64,000 nucleotides of DNA from Euclidia mi (Eukaryota; Arthropoda; Insecta; Lepidoptera; Erebidae). Position 1 is the stretch's first letter. Each line of letters begins with the position of its first letter. The notes under the pieces are model-generated. The model was not told where the DNA came from and did no database searches. It was given only the letters and a program-made list of their open reading frames with translations. Positions 21,121 through 32,951 of the stretch are shown here, piece after piece. Location of the stretch: positions 36,622,394 through 36,686,393 of the forward strand of contig OX123187.2 of NCBI GenBank assembly GCA_944739405.2. Reading direction: 5' to 3'. The translations under genes were made by a program, and so were the position numbers.

Positions 21121-21833
21121 TTTCGCATGATATTATTATAGATACGATTTATGGACAGAAGCAAAACATAACAGGAGCAATAATAAACGACGATTCCAAT
21201 ATATGAAGTCAAAACAACCACGGTATTGGTAATCTAATATTCTATGAACAGATATAATATCAGTCGTACGGTTGAGAAAAGAAAATAATGTTTTATTATT
21301 TTTTTCATGTCCTTGTAATAATGTTTATGTGTTACCGTGCACATATTACTTTCAATCGTTTGTTATTATGATTTAGATCGTTAGAAATTGATAGGTGGTG
21401 TAAGGCTTGCTTATTTGTACCTCGGTAAAACAACAATTGCAATATTTAAAAATGTTGCTTAGGTAGAAAAATATGTCAAGATAAGGATTTTTATAAAAGC
21501 CAAATGTTGTTACAAAAGTGTTTATCCGCATAAGACCCACCGTTGAATTGTGATTCAAATGTGATGTCGCTTAAAAATCTTACTTTATTTAGATATGTAT
21601 AAAATTTGATCCAAGGTATTAATTAATTCATTGGTACTAAAGAAAATATATATTTCTATTATGAGCTATGACAGACAATATACGTCTCTGATCAAATACA
21701 CACTATTACTTTCCATAACCGAAACGATGAAATTATATGATTTCATAAGCTATTGTTATCTCAAACCTTTTGATTCCAGGAACGCATGTAAGCTTTATCT
21801 TTAGATATATAACAATGTAAGAAAGTATAATAT
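21121..21833. other. no recognisable gene
   Basis: AT-rich; nothing recognised. Confidence 0.4.
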
Positions 21834-22126
21834 AAGCCCTATCTGTAAACTGTCCCACCGCTGGGCATAGATCTATCCTTACAGTGAGAGTTTAACTTAT
21901 ATAATCTATCACGCTGTCGAAGTGGGGTTTCGCAAACTTTACATGTGTTTAGCGACCATTATGGAAATTTCTCAGATATACAGGTTTCCTCACAATGCTT
22001 TCTTCACTGTTAAGCAAGCTATACTTAACAATGTCAGTGGTGTGTGCTGTGGATTTGAACCCGAGATCTTCTGCGTAGCAATATACTTAGTATACCTATA
22101 GGTCTTTCCACTAAGCTGTCGCTATG
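21834..22126 (-). mobile_element. diverged tRNA-derived SINE
   Basis: Aligns along its length with 15935-16251 (AGCCCTAT.TGTAAACTGTCCCAC, TTTCCTCACAATG, TGGATTTGAACCCGAGATCTTCTGCGTAGCA). It has an extra roughly 20-base ACTTAGTATACC segment near the head. More decayed than the 15935 copy. Confidence 0.75.
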
Positions 22127-22744
22127 CGAAGTCTTTTAAGTATCTTTGCCAATTAACTTAGTGAATGAAGGTATATGCAAGGTACTAGTAATCTTAATAA
22201 AGGTAAACATTTTATTAATATTGTGCTCGAATTTTACGACCCTTATAAAGCATGTCGTAAACTTTCCCTCATCTTTTTTTGTCCATATCATTTATGTCAC
22301 ATAATATTTCAAGCACAATGTTAAATTTATGATATAGCTATGCCCGGGTTCCGCGCTGCTGCAAAATGTAAGGCTTTTTGAAATTAAGTATATAATTAAT
22401 GTGTTTCTTTTTTCGCACAGGGAACTTGTTAAAACTGTATGTTGTACTTTTTTGTATAATATATCTAGACTTTTTTCATGTCGGATTAAAAAAGGTCAAT
22501 GTTTATCACAGAAACTGACTGTTTTCATGAATGAAGGAAAAATAAACAATTCACTGAATACACGCGATAACTTATTGTAAGGCGAATATCAATATGTGCT
22601 TTTTATTTTTTGATCTGACTGACAGGTCGTGTGAGACGATTAGTGATACTAGTCTGCCACAGGTAGTCAGCACCGATGACAAGGATGAATTACATAACTA
22701 CATTCATAAGTACGTTACATTCATAACTACATTCATAAGTACCT
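22127..22744. other. no recognisable gene
   Basis: Contains a small direct duplication of TACATTCATAAGTAC near 22693-22742. Nothing else recognised. Confidence 0.4.
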
Positions 22745-22948
22745 AGGCGGACGTTCTCTGACCAGATTGGAGACATCCTAAAAACAGGACAGGTGAGAAG
22801 TACCCTGAACAGAAGAGCATGCATGAGGAATCTGATGGGAGTGAATGAAGCAAGAGAGATATGTCAGGATCGTTGCAAATGGCGTTCCGTAGTCTCTGCC
22901 TACCCCTCCGGGAAACAGGCGTGAGTCTATGTATGTATGTATGTACAT
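22745..22948 (+). mobile_element. LINE 3' end: last 59 codons plus (TATG)n tail
   Basis: The frame from 22745 to the TGA at 22922-22924 is open and reads RRTFSDQIGDIL, RACMRNLMGVNEAREICQDR and WRSVVSAYPSGKQA, the C-terminus of a lepidopteran LINE (CKWRS..AYP ending). The stop is followed directly by GTC and a (TATG)n tail. A 5'-truncated, almost identical copy is at 50906-51045. The 3' tail is shared with the family B SINEs. Confidence 0.8.
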
Positions 22949-24680
22949 TCATAAGTAGGTTCTCCTCCACTACAAATTTACCCAACAAAGAGGGATATTA
23001 TTATTTTACTTATAAATTTCACTCAACAGCTTTTCATAAAATTTTAAACGAATTTCTTAATAAACTTCTAAACTTTAGATTTATAATATAATCTAAGGTT
23101 CTTTTCACTTGCTTTTAACGTCATATATATTTCTTTCAAGGGCTAGTACAAACACGGTACGACAAGATTCAATCAAGGCTATGCAAAACTATCAGATGAT
23201 GTAAATAGCTTAGCTCTAAGGGCATGCCTGATCAACTACCAACGGTCATTGACTAATCGTTATGTTTGCCACCGGTAAATAAATAATGATATAAATTAAT
23301 AATCATAAAAGTATACATATAACTTTAAAAAATATATAAAAGGAATCGCTGTCTAAATCACCACATTAAGTTCAAAATATATTCATAACGAAGACACTGA
23401 TTGGAATAGAAACTAAAATTCGATAAGATCGTCAGCTATTAGTAGAAGGTTGGTATGGCAAACTTTGACCTAAGCCAATCAATACACAAACGACCTAAAT
23501 CAACCATCATAATTGACATTCATAGTTGTTTGAAAGTTATAAACGTGTTACAATAACGTACCTAAATGTTCGAGCAACGTACTGAAAGTCATATGTCAAG
23601 AAAATTCTGAAATTGGCAATCTGTACTTTAGTACCGTACTGATGCCCGATATAATGTTAGATGCCCGCTATTTTGTCTATCTTTTGTACATTTCAGCGCG
23701 AATACCAAACAGGATTACATACAATTTACTAACGTGATCAGAATCTGGACTGGTTATGGCAGAATACAACGTTGTATTCTAAATAACGACCTTGCAAATA
23801 AAGCGAAATGTACTGAAACTCGACGTAAAAGTGGATTTCGGTAACTGAAATTACGCGGTCTAATTCAGGCGACAACTGCATCTATATATTAAAAGAATTT
23901 GTGTTTTATAATACGAGTCGGCCAGCCCGTTCTACGCAACCGAATCGCATGATTTTTTTTTAAATGAAAGCTCTCGCTGCATGGATTTGTCATCAAGCAT
24001 TAGAAATTACCTAACTTGCACATTCATGAAGTTATATGCAAAAACAGTTTTCTCCCATACATTTTTTACGTTTTCTTAGCCGTAGTCAATGACTTTCTGC
24101 TTCTATATATCTGGTTCTCATTGAGGTAGGCGTTTCGTTATAGGCCTAAAACACGCGCTGAAAAGAGTTCTTTCATTTGATGGTATGCTCATTTAAATTG
24201 GGTAAGTTTGAAGGAAGATAGGTGTGGACATTGAACTTATTTTTCAATATTTTCCAATAAATTTCTTAAGATTCCATTGCTTTCTCTCTACATGGACGGT
24301 TCTAAATTCAAAAATATTTTTATGGCATCTAATAAGTTCCTTGTGGTAACTGCTAGGAAGAAACGTTATGCCTCCTTAAGCTGACCTTGCCTTACTTTCA
24401 TACGGTTGTGAGTATGGTGGTGTGTAAAATTACCTATACCCGATGTTGGTAAAATTATCACTATAGTGAATTATCGCTGATGGCAGGTAATATTCCCCGA
24501 ATGTTACCAGTTAATCCTTAATGTTGGGTGAACTGATCTCTGATGTTGAGTAATTTTCCTTACGTTTTATGTTAGGAAAATTTTTGTGTTTTTATATTAC
24601 GGACTTTCTTCGGGCATCCAAATTTTTTTTTATGTGGAACATATTACAGCGGTTCATAGTACTATTGTCACATAATTATA
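22949..24680. other. no recognisable gene; degenerate short tandem motif at the end
   Basis: Mostly AT-rich and featureless. Around 24438-24590 a degenerate (CTGATGTTGGGTAATTTTC)-like motif recurs about four times and leads into the minisatellite that follows. Confidence 0.45.
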
Positions 24681-24688
24681 TTATTACA

Positions 24689-25029
24689 AGTGGTAGTTAT
24701 GTTAGAAATTGTAGCTTTGGTAAGAATAGAAGTTTTAAGAGAAAAGGTAGTACTTTTGACAGCACCGGCAGTTTTGGTAGAAATGGTAGTTTTGAAAAAA
24801 TGGTAGATATGATAGTGTTAGTACGAATAGTAGTTTTGGTACAAATAGTAGTTTTGGTACAAATAGTAGTTTTGATAGGAATAGTATTTTCGTTAGGAAT
24901 AGTCGTTTCGGTAGAAATTGTATTTTTGGCATATATGTATTGTAGTTTTGGTAGCAAGGTACTTACGATTGCTACCAAATCAGCCATTCCTACCAAAACT
25001 ACAATTTCGACCAAAATTATAAACGTCAT
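24689..25029. repeat. 18-bp minisatellite with inverted end
   Basis: An imperfect tandem repeat of about 18 bp with consensus like GTAGAAATAGTAGTTTTG. The exact 18-mer GTACAAATAGTAGTTTTG occurs twice in a row near 24838-24873. From about 24965 the same motif appears as its reverse complement (ACCAAAACTACAATTTCG), so the array ends in a fold-back. Because 18 is divisible by 3, the array keeps frames open on both strands (171 codons at 24569-25084 plus, 110 codons at 24697-25029 minus). I read these as by-products and not as genes. Confidence 0.75.
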
Positions 25030-25299
25030 TATTACATTTCTAAATTATGATGGATTAATCACACCCATAGACAAAACGAAATAAATAGTGCTTCTCACAG
25101 AAATATTTACTTAGCTGGATAATAAATAAAACCTATTTTCTTACTTATAAAAAAGAAAAAATCTATATTTTTAATTTTGATGATTTTGATAGTAAAATAT
25201 TGACAAATAAAGAAAAAAGTGAAGTTCGCGTAAGTTAGTAACTTAAGTTTCTGATTTAATAACGTATTTTTGTGAGTAGTTGTGTTTTCAATTATAATT

Positions 25300-25658
25300 A
25301 TGGTTCTTGGAAGGAAATTGAAAAATGCTCAGAGAAAGTTTGAACAAAGAATCTTGGTCAATGACGTGCCTGTTGGAGATTTGGTACCGGATGGTCCTCC
25401 TACTGCTAAAAAATACGGGTGGAAACGGGTTCAGATTTGATTAATGCTACCATCAACAATTTTCAATTGATTTTCATTCTTTGTGACGGAAATTGCTTAT
25501 CCCGCGCAATTTCTTATTGTTTATATGGAAGTGAGAATAAACATTATGAAATTCGTTTGGCCACTGCAATGTACTCACCATACCTATATGTACCTAAGAG
25601 CTTTTTTATAATATTAAAATATGCTGTGGAGCAGCACGGGTCGTCTAGTTCAATGTGA
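25300..25658 (+). pseudogene. OTU-type cysteine protease remnant
   Basis: An ATG at 25300 opens 46 codons (MVLGRKLKNAQRKFEQRILV ... KKYGWKRVQI). In an overlapping frame from 25419 the sense continues: GSDLINATINNF, then CDGNCLSRAISYCLYGSENKHYEIR. DGNC followed by a hydrophobic helix and YG is the catalytic-cysteine block of OTU-family deubiquitinases (Cys in DGNC). The two frames overlap by a few codons, implying one small indel. The frame then runs into a sequence lacking the distal His block and stops at 25658. OTU domains occur in host genes and also inside large transposons; with no other exon seen, a transposon-derived fragment is as likely as a dead host gene. Confidence 0.65.
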
Positions 25659-25691
25659 ATACAATAGGCTAGTTGACGAAAAAAATTTTAT

Positions 25692-25933
25692 AAGTCCGTC
25701 CTTTAGATTATTCAAAAATAAGCGATACGTATTTTTTTATTTGTAAATTAAACCAAAAATGACCAAGATATAGCTCATTAAAGTTACGTATAACCTCACG
25801 CCGTGCTAAATTTTTTCGCACTAGATGACGTCACACGTAACTTTAATGGGCTTTATCTTTGTTATTTTTTATTTAATCGAAAAAAGAAAAAAATACATGT
25901 CCAATATTTTTTTATAATCTAAAATACGGACTA
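25692..25933. mobile_element. fold-back MITE with arms over 100 bp
   Basis: The left half (AAGTCCGTCCTTTAGATTAT ... CATTAAAGTTACGTATAACC) is matched by the inverse of the right half (ATAATCTAAAATACGGACT at the end, CGTAACTTTAATG internally). The whole about 240 bp can fold into one long hairpin around CGCCGTGC..GCAC. TA bases border both ends. No coding capacity. Confidence 0.75.
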
Positions 25934-27914
25934 AATAAAATGTAAATATTTTGACCCTGGAAATTACCCTATTATTATAATCACGTGCTCGGAGGTACGT
26001 AATTATATTCTTCAATCATGCATATATAAATTATCTTTTCAGCCAGTTTTACCAGTATTATGTTCCACGTTTGTATGTACAACAGTATATCGGTAAGCAG
26101 ATTAAATGTCAAATGATACCCAATGATTGAACTACGTAGTATTTGTATACTCTTTAGATTGAACAGGAAAAATATTATTAAACAAACTGTAAAATTCAAG
26201 TTTCTTCTAGTAAAGTTAATACAAACACGGCAATATATATTAATAAGTTTCAAAATAAATCATTAGGATTCAGTAAATGAGGCATATTAGAATTGCCTAT
26301 AAACAGCCCTGGAGTGATTAAAATTTACAAACAGCTACTGAATCAACGAGAACAAAAACGAACTCATAAAATCAAAGCTGAGTCACTAATAAAATATCAT
26401 TCGAAATACTAGAAAAATTAGTTACTACAGGCTTATGCAGTGATAACTCCAGTTCTTTTTCTGGCCATTCTAAGAAAATCAAGACAATAAGAAAGTTAGT
26501 AACAAGAAAAATGGCATCGTTGTAAAAGATAGTAATGCCACGACATCGTTAGCACAACTCGATAAACTTAGTTTTGTTATTCGACGACTTATTGATGACA
26601 TAAACCTGGAGGCTACGACGTAAACTGTCTTGTGATAGGTATAGCAACTATTTAGTGGTATAGCTATAGATACAAAGCAGCTGTTAAGCCCCGTAAATGA
26701 TTTCGTTCTTACTGTTGCAAGTTTTATGAGAAATATGAGTGAATTCCTAAAAATATTTAATCTAGTTAAACGAAGTGAAGACGTTGTAGTAAGAAAATGG
26801 GCCTGGATTGCAAAGCAAAGACCCGAAATCACAAACGGGATTACGCAATGATGATGATATAATCCGGTTGATTAAAACTGACAATTTTAAAACTGCTGCG
26901 TTCATTACTTTTGACGATTAAGAACTTATTACCTGTAGTAGATAACCGTCATTGCTTTGCCAATATTAAGCTATAATTATGAAGAGTTGAATATCTTGTA
27001 GCATGTGTTATGGAAATAAAGTCGAAATATGTTTCGTGGACATAAAATATATTTCCAAACAGCTGACTGTTTTATTAGCCGGACACTGGTCATGTTCTCT
27101 TACGTTAAGCAAACGAAAACCCACTGAAACTATTTCTGATAGTTTCCTTGATTTAGCCTTAGGAATAGCATCTAAGCTAAAATTCTAAAGTATATGCGCT
27201 CTAGTTCGCATGTTCAAAATTCCTATACAAACAAACAAGCTACTAAGCAAATAACAAATTCCCAAATCATGTTATTACAAAGAACACTGATCAAGTACAT
27301 CTGACCCATTATTGTTAGCTAAATTGTTCAAGTTTTGATAATCTAGAATTTCCGATACTTCCGATTAACAACCGATACGCATTCGCATTTTTATGAAAGA
27401 AACATAGCAAGTATTTTAAGTTATCGGAAATTCTTGAGATCAGATTCATATTATATTTGGGATATGAAATATTTGGGCAATGCGTCATTCACTTCGTTTC
27501 TGTTTATTAGGGTTTTGGAATTTTCGATATATTTTATGGCATATCTAGCATAACATTATCATTTACTATCTCGGCCCAACGACGTCCACTGCTGAACATA
27601 GAAAAGCTCTCTATTCAGACTAATTTTGAGACACTCGCATACATTAGCTGCCCTCGATCCCACAAGATTATCGGTCCAAATTGTTATTTGTCCAAATTGT
27701 TATCACAGTTCCGAGAGAGGCTGCGACCACGTACTGCCGGTTGCTATCTTATTGTTGCTGTCATGTCGAGGCCACGATAGGTCAAGGTCTTATTCTTATT
27801 TTATATTTAAATTGAGCAATATTAAAAAAGCTAAAAAATGTACATATTTTTGTAGATCTAAATTCATAGATTTTAGCGACTAGTCTTTATAAATTTACGA
27901 ATGTAAATGTGTTA
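25934..27914. other. no recognised gene; possible coding relic near 26496
   Basis: A plus frame starting near 26496 reads VSNKKNGIVVKDSNATTS and LDKLSFVIRRLIDDINLEATT before a stop, and 26782-26846 has KWAWIAKQRPEITNG in one frame. The composition looks coding, but I cannot match a family. A fragment of dispersed repeat family A (CGACGTCCACTGCTGAACATAG) lies near 27578-27600. Confidence 0.35.
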
Positions 27915-28000
27915 AAAAAGGCTGAAAGCTTATCTGTTGAGCGGAGTAAAGAGATATACAATTTCAGTCAAATCTTAGCTAATAATTCGTGTTGTGACCT

Positions 28001-28543
28001 GTGTATAAACTATACAAAATAGATAATGCACCTGTAAAACATTCCAAAGTGAAAACAAAACCTACCCATTGGATAACGCCTAATATTAAATTCATGATGT
28101 CTCTTTGCGACACGCAATACAAAAAAGAACGCTCATCAGACTATTACAGAAATCTTAGAAACTATGTTCATGGGGCTATTGATAGGGAAAAAAAGGCATA
28201 CTTCACATTCTACGTTAATAAAAATATAACCAAACCCAAACAGATGTGGGAACATTTGAAAAATATATGCCCTATTGGTAATAATTCACATTGTCAAATA
28301 GATATCCCACAACATCTGAGCGACCCAAACAAAATCAACGATTTTTTCCTAGAAGTTCCTGGTGGCGGATTTGCTGATAAGCAGACTATACAGTTCTTCA
28401 TAGAAAGCCCTCGCGACAATGTTTTTAACCTGAAGGCTACTACAGAGACCGAAGTATCCAGAATAATACATAATATAAGTACGAATGCCAGTGGTTGTGA
28501 TGGTATTTCTATAAACATGATTAAAATGACTTTACCCAAGACG
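28001..28543 (+). pseudogene. LINE RT ORF, N-terminal linker segment
   Basis: The frame reads THWITPNIKFMMSLCDTQY, KERSSDYYRNLRNYVHGAI and MWEHLKNICP, then NASGCDGISINMIKM, which is the linker between endonuclease and RT plus the first RT block (GCDGISINMIK). The natural sense is cut at 28543 by the SINE; the few codons and stop that follow are SINE sequence. The GTG at 28001 is not a real start. Confidence 0.75.
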
Positions 28544-28777
28544 GGTGCATAGGGTTCCCACCAAGAACTTAGGGTCCCAAGCCATCCTTACCTGCAAGTG
28601 GTGCACCTGCCGATCAACGGACGAGGCTCTGGCAAACAAAATATCCCGATAAGCGGCAATAGGCTCGCCATCTATTACGTGGGATCAAAACACTGGCGAA
28701 AAGTGGGCGTTTAACATGCCTCTGCCTACCCCCTTAGGGAAACAGGCGTGAGTCTATGTATGTATGTGTATGTATGT
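28544..28777 (+). mobile_element. family B SINE inserted in LINE RT gene
   Basis: 234 bp, starting GGTGCATAGGGTTCCCACC and ending in CTGCCTACCCCCTTAGGGA and a (TATG)n tail. It is flanked by the 10-bp direct repeat ACCCAAGACG (28534-28543 and 28778-28787), or 11 bp if the preceding T is counted. The LINE frame on the left continues in register across the duplication on the right, so the SINE is a clean insertion. Confidence 0.92.
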
Positions 28778-28787
28778 ACCCAAGACG

Positions 28788-29186
28788 TTACCTTTTATAA
28801 CAGCGATAATAAACTTTTCTATTGCTTCTAAGGTATTTCCCGATATTTGGAAATTAGCTAAAGTTAAACCTGTTCCAAAAGGTAATAAAGTAGGTGAGTA
28901 CAAGGATTTAAGACCAATCAGCATTTTACCGGCTTTATCTAAAGTAATTGAAAGGGTCGTCTGTACGCAGCTTACCAAATACTTAGAAGACGAAGATATA
29001 CTTCCTGAGATACAGTCTGGGTTTCGTCGTGGTTTCGGTACCTCAACTGCTCTAACTCATGTAAGTGATGATATCATAACTGCGTCGGATGCAGGTATGT
29101 GCAGTATTTTGGTACTTCTGGACTTCTCAAGGGCCTTCGATTGCTTAAATATAGAGCTTCTACTTGCAAATTTTTCGCATATCTAA
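28788..29186 (+). pseudogene. LINE RT, fingers and motif A
   Basis: The frame contains KLAKVKPVPKGNK, DLRPISILPALSKVIERVV, GFRRGFGTSTALTHV and motif A as LLDFSRAFDCLN. The RPIS and GFR..TSTAL blocks are diagnostic of jockey/CR1-group LINE RTs. Sense leaves this frame near 29165 (LLLANF), where a frameshift passes it to the next piece. Confidence 0.85.
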
Positions 29187-29769
29187 TGAAGCCTGTAAAT
29201 GGTTCAAGTCTTTTCTGACAGACAGACGGCAGTATGAAGAGATGGTAACAGATCAAGGCGAAGTATTAAAATCTGACATCAAATACTTGAACATAGGAAC
29301 GCTTCAAGGTTCGATTTTAAGTCCTATTATTTTTATCCTTTTTACAGCTGATCTGGTCAAATGTGTGAAACACGCAAAAATTCACTTGTACGCGGATGAC
29401 ACGCAAATATATTATTCATTCAAACCGAAAGACACAGAACAGGCAATCGCTAAAATTAATGAAGATCTAAAAGCTATTTCTGACTAGGCTGATAAAAATG
29501 CTCTAGTACTAAATGCATCTAAAACCAAATATGTGGTGTTGGGTAGTAAGTCACTAATCCAAAAAGTTGCATCTTGCGCTCACACTGTTCAAATTAAGGA
29601 CCAGGCTTTACAACGAGTAGACACCGCAAAAAAATTAGGTTTAATTATGGATAGTGAACTACGATACAGAGTACATGTAAATACCAAAATTAAAAATGCC
29701 TTCTATCGCTTAAAAACTTTGTATAATATTAGGAAACACCTTTCAATACGTATACAATATATACAATAG
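29164..29769 (+). pseudogene. LINE RT, motifs B and C, one in-frame stop
   Basis: One frame with a single TAG at 29485-29487. Before it: WFKSFLTDRRQYEEMV, GTLQGSILSPIIF (motif B) and HLYADDTQIYYSF (motif C, YADD intact). After it: ADKNALVLNASKTKYVVLG and KLGLIMDSELRYRVHV (thumb). The stop sits where a Trp (TGG) is usual. Confidence 0.85.
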
Positions 29770-29854
29770 ACTTTATACAAAAACCAAAATAGCTATACAA
29801 AGAGTACAAAATGCATGTGCTCGATTCTGCTATAACATACCAAGAAGATCACAT

Positions 29855-30196
29855 GTGACACCCTACTTGAATAACAACAATATTCTCAAAATGGAGACCC
29901 GTAGGAAACTACACCTTACATGTCTCGTCCACAAAGTTGTCATTGAAAAAACACCAAAATATCTATTTGACAAATTGCAATGGGTACAAGATGTCCAACA
30001 AAAAAATACACGGCGACGGGAAGCTAATAATTTAGTAATTCCAACCCATAGAACAACGCATTTTAAAGGATGTTTTAAATACGCCGCTGGCAAAATATGG
30101 AACGACCTGCCGCCTCCCTTCCGTAAATGTATGTCGCAGCGCATCTTAAAAAAATATATTTCTTCTGAGCTATTATGCGTTCAAAAATCAGCGTAA
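29855..30196 (+). pseudogene. LINE ORF C-terminal segment
   Basis: TPYLNNNNILKMETRRKLHL, YAAGKIWNDLPPPFRKC and KKYISSELL are the C-terminal motif set of this LINE type; compare VRLWNALPVEIRR and FKNALKQHYLS in the element at 55841-57682. The frame differs from the preceding piece, so a small indel lies between 29769 and 29855. Confidence 0.8.
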
Positions 30197-30595
30197 AAGT
30201 ACCTTTAATCGGAAATTTGATAGTGTGTCCATCAAAAGAGACTTGAAATGCAATTTTAGTGTGTAATTGTAAATTGTAATTTTTATTGTAGTTGTGTAAT
30301 TGTTAATTGTTATTGTTGTAGTGTAATTGTTATTGTAGTTGTGCGATTGTTTTTTGTTTTAACTTGCTTAAATAAGAATTGTGTTGTGTTAACTGAGTAG
30401 TTTGTATTGTAGTTGTGCGTCAAAACAAATTGCTGGTCAGATGGAAGGGTCCAGCTGAAAACCAGTGTTGTGCCTAATAGGCACAGCGTCTACTGAGCTG
30501 TATCCTTGCCATGCATATCTTTTTGTATTTCTTTTTAATTTTTATAAACTTTTGTTTACGTGTCCATATGTGTGGTATAAATAAATGGTTTAAAT

Positions 30596-31790
30596 AATTA
30601 TGTAATGTGGTTGGCATACTCAACTCCTTTTTTGGCAATGTCAACGATAATATTACCGTCGATTACGAAATTATGGTGTTTTACTTCTAAAAGTGTTCTA
30701 TATTACTATAGCGGTCTATATAGCGTAATTTTTACGCGGTTTCGAGTTAAAAGTTTCAGCGTGGGGTGCACCAGTTAATCATAATAAGAATAGTTATAAA
30801 TATATTTGTGTATGTATGTACAAACCGTTTTCATATGAAAGTCAGAATTTTAAACTACAAGACTGACCGTTGTGCTACGACCCGCTTTACGATGAGCGGC
30901 TAATTATAGCCTAGACCGCATTCCCGCATTGTCAATCAGCTGTAATAAGAAAGCGGAACTAGCCTCTTTTCTCTCTAACACCCTTCCTCATATACCCTCC
31001 CGCGCTTTACAAGGGAAAAGGAGGCAAGAATGGGAAGAGGTCTTGGGTCTCCTGTGCCGTCCGTATCGTACTTGGCTAATGTCTTTTACACTTATCTTAG
31101 TAGGAATAATCATAAAAAATATTTCTCCACAGCTGTAGGTATAATCATGGGGTCTCATTCCTTAGAACGTTTTCCGTCATTCTTAACTCTCTCAACAGAT
31201 GGCTTTACTAGTATCAATTGTTATTGATGACTTTCATGCATAAAGGATAAATAATAAAATAAAGTTCTAAAATATGATATTTATTAATTAAAAAATCCCT
31301 TTATTACGATTAAATAAAAAAATTAAACATTTAATTGAATATGAATATTTTTGAAAAATATGATGTGCACTTCGTTGCTCTGGTGGCTAAAATACGTACT
31401 AGCTTGTAGTAAAACGTTACAATGAGTTAACTTTCACTCGGCATTCATAGATGGCGCTTTTACGTATGTATATATTTATTTTTATTTAATTTGGTATTAA
31501 TCTGTAGATGGTAAAATAAATAAATATTTATGAAATAAACATCAAATATTTGAAAAAGTAAGATATTATGTTAACCAATGAACGGCCATGAGCATTTATT
31601 TTAAAAAGTACCTGTATAGGTACCTAGTCGAGCGATTGCGATTTGTTTTTACATTTAAGTACGTAAAAGTAGTGTAATTTAAATTTTATACATAATAACA
31701 ACTTACTGTGTTTGTAGTAGTATTATATAATAAATTTTCATAAATTATGTTAATCAATATGCGTCTTACATTTATAGGTACCTACCTATA
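30596..31790. other. no recognisable gene
   Basis: AT-rich. Short overlapping frames at 30929-31227 show no recognised domain. Confidence 0.4.
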
Positions 31791-31998
31791 GTCTGTTCAA
31801 GATACGAAAAAATAAAATGTAAACAAACCATAAAATGGTTCTTTCAATGTCGCCGTCGCAACAAAAGTAGATTTAAGTTAAATACTCCAAGCGAAAGATG
31901 CAGTTAGTTTTACAAAAATACGCCTGTCCCTTCTATTCATAAATGATACTGTATATTTTTTACCTTTTATTTTTTTCGTAGGTATCTTGAACAGACAA
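31791..31998. mobile_element. 208-bp MITE flanked by TA
   Basis: Terminal inverted repeats GTCTGTTCAAGATAC (31791) and GTATCTTGAACAGAC, continuing as GAAAAAATAAAA and TTTTATTTTTTTC inside. TA stands on both sides (31789-31790, 31999-32000), the duplication expected of Tc1/mariner-type movement. No coding capacity. Confidence 0.75.
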
Positions 31999-32000
31999 TA

Positions 32001-32390
32001 GCACCTAATAAACAGTTGATGTTGAGTATGTTGTAAATCAAGCTAATGAAAAAAACAAAACGCATTTTTAAACTTTGATAGCCGACTTCTCTAGAAGTCT
32101 AAAACTCATTCGCTTGGTTCCCGATAGGTATAGTATTAAATTTATCTATGCCGATAGTCATGACTTCATGAGTCGCACAATTGCAAAATCGCGTACCAAG
32201 TACACCAAGTGCGTCTCTATAAAAATACCAGGGTCGAAAACCAGGTATCAATATACTTGCAAGTTTTTGGGCACTCGAGTATAGAAAACTTCGTGTGACG
32301 CCCTGGTAATGCAAGTTTGTATTGAAAAATAAACCTTATCTTAATATGAGTAAGGATGTTTATCGCAAAATTTGGTAATGGACTTTTCTA
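32001..32390. other. no recognisable gene
   Basis: A 69-codon frame at 32075-32284 has no recognisable domain. Confidence 0.4.
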
Positions 32391-32831
32391 AATACTTTCA
32401 TGGAAATTTATTCCTTACTATATTTTACTTATATATATTTAAGGAACTTTGTCGCACAAAACCTTGCAATTTTTATGTTCCTGAGTACTCAAAATACTTT
32501 CAAGTATTTTAGTGTTTTGTGCGATAAAGTTCCGTAAAGGCTCAAACACACCGGATGCGTATGCGTAGACGTAAGCATAGACGTGCACGTACCACTGGGT
32601 TGTAAATGTTGTAATGTATGGAACTGTATGAGACAGGACACACTGCTTGCGTAACGTAGACGTGCGCGTCGACGTAATGCGTAGCCCTACGCAATGCAGC
32701 TCCTAAGACACAAAAATGCTGCGTAACTTACGGCGTACCTTACGCAGAGCAGAACGGCAACGTCGCGTTGATGACGTTGTATTCAATGGCGCGTCCTATT
32801 GGACGTCACACCGAACAAATTTCAACACGCA

Positions 32832-32896
32832 CGTACCTTTGCTGTGCGTTGCCCTACGCGCGTACCTTTGCTGTGCGTTGCCCTACGCGCGTACCT
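32832..32896 (+). repeat. 29-bp direct repeat inside the PIF/Harbinger element
   Basis: CGTACCTTTGCTGTGCGTTG and the following CCCTACGCG occur twice at a 29-bp period (32832 and 32861), then a third partial start. It lies upstream of the MADF exon, in a position that could be promoter or transposase-binding sequence. Confidence 0.75.
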
Positions 32897-32951
32897 GCAG
32901 TCAGTTGTATTTTATTACAAATTGGTGTTTTGTTTTGGTTTGATAGTAATG

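Larger units (their letters stand above)
27915..30595 (+). mobile_element. broken CR1/jockey-type LINE with nested SINE
   Basis: The pieces of one RT ORF lie in order at 28001-28543, 28788-29186, 29164-29769 and 29855-30196, followed by an AT-rich 3' UTR ending in AATAAATGG near 30582. Coding-like sense upstream (KAESLSVERSKEIYNF) suggests the element starts at or before 27915, but no endonuclease domain is visible, so it is 5'-truncated or more decayed there. The damage is one SINE insertion, two frameshifts or small deletions (near 29170 and 29770-29850) and a TAG. Family placement rests on RT motif style. Confidence 0.8.

Noticed and set aside
24569..25084. 171-codon ORF as a gene
   Set aside because: The frame is held open by an 18-bp repeat, gives a low-complexity product, and an equally open frame exists on the opposite strand.
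26479..26832. 117-codon minus-strand ORF
   Set aside because: Hydrophobic and Ser-rich with no recognisable domain. The opposite strand looks at least as coding-like, and neither can be matched to a family.
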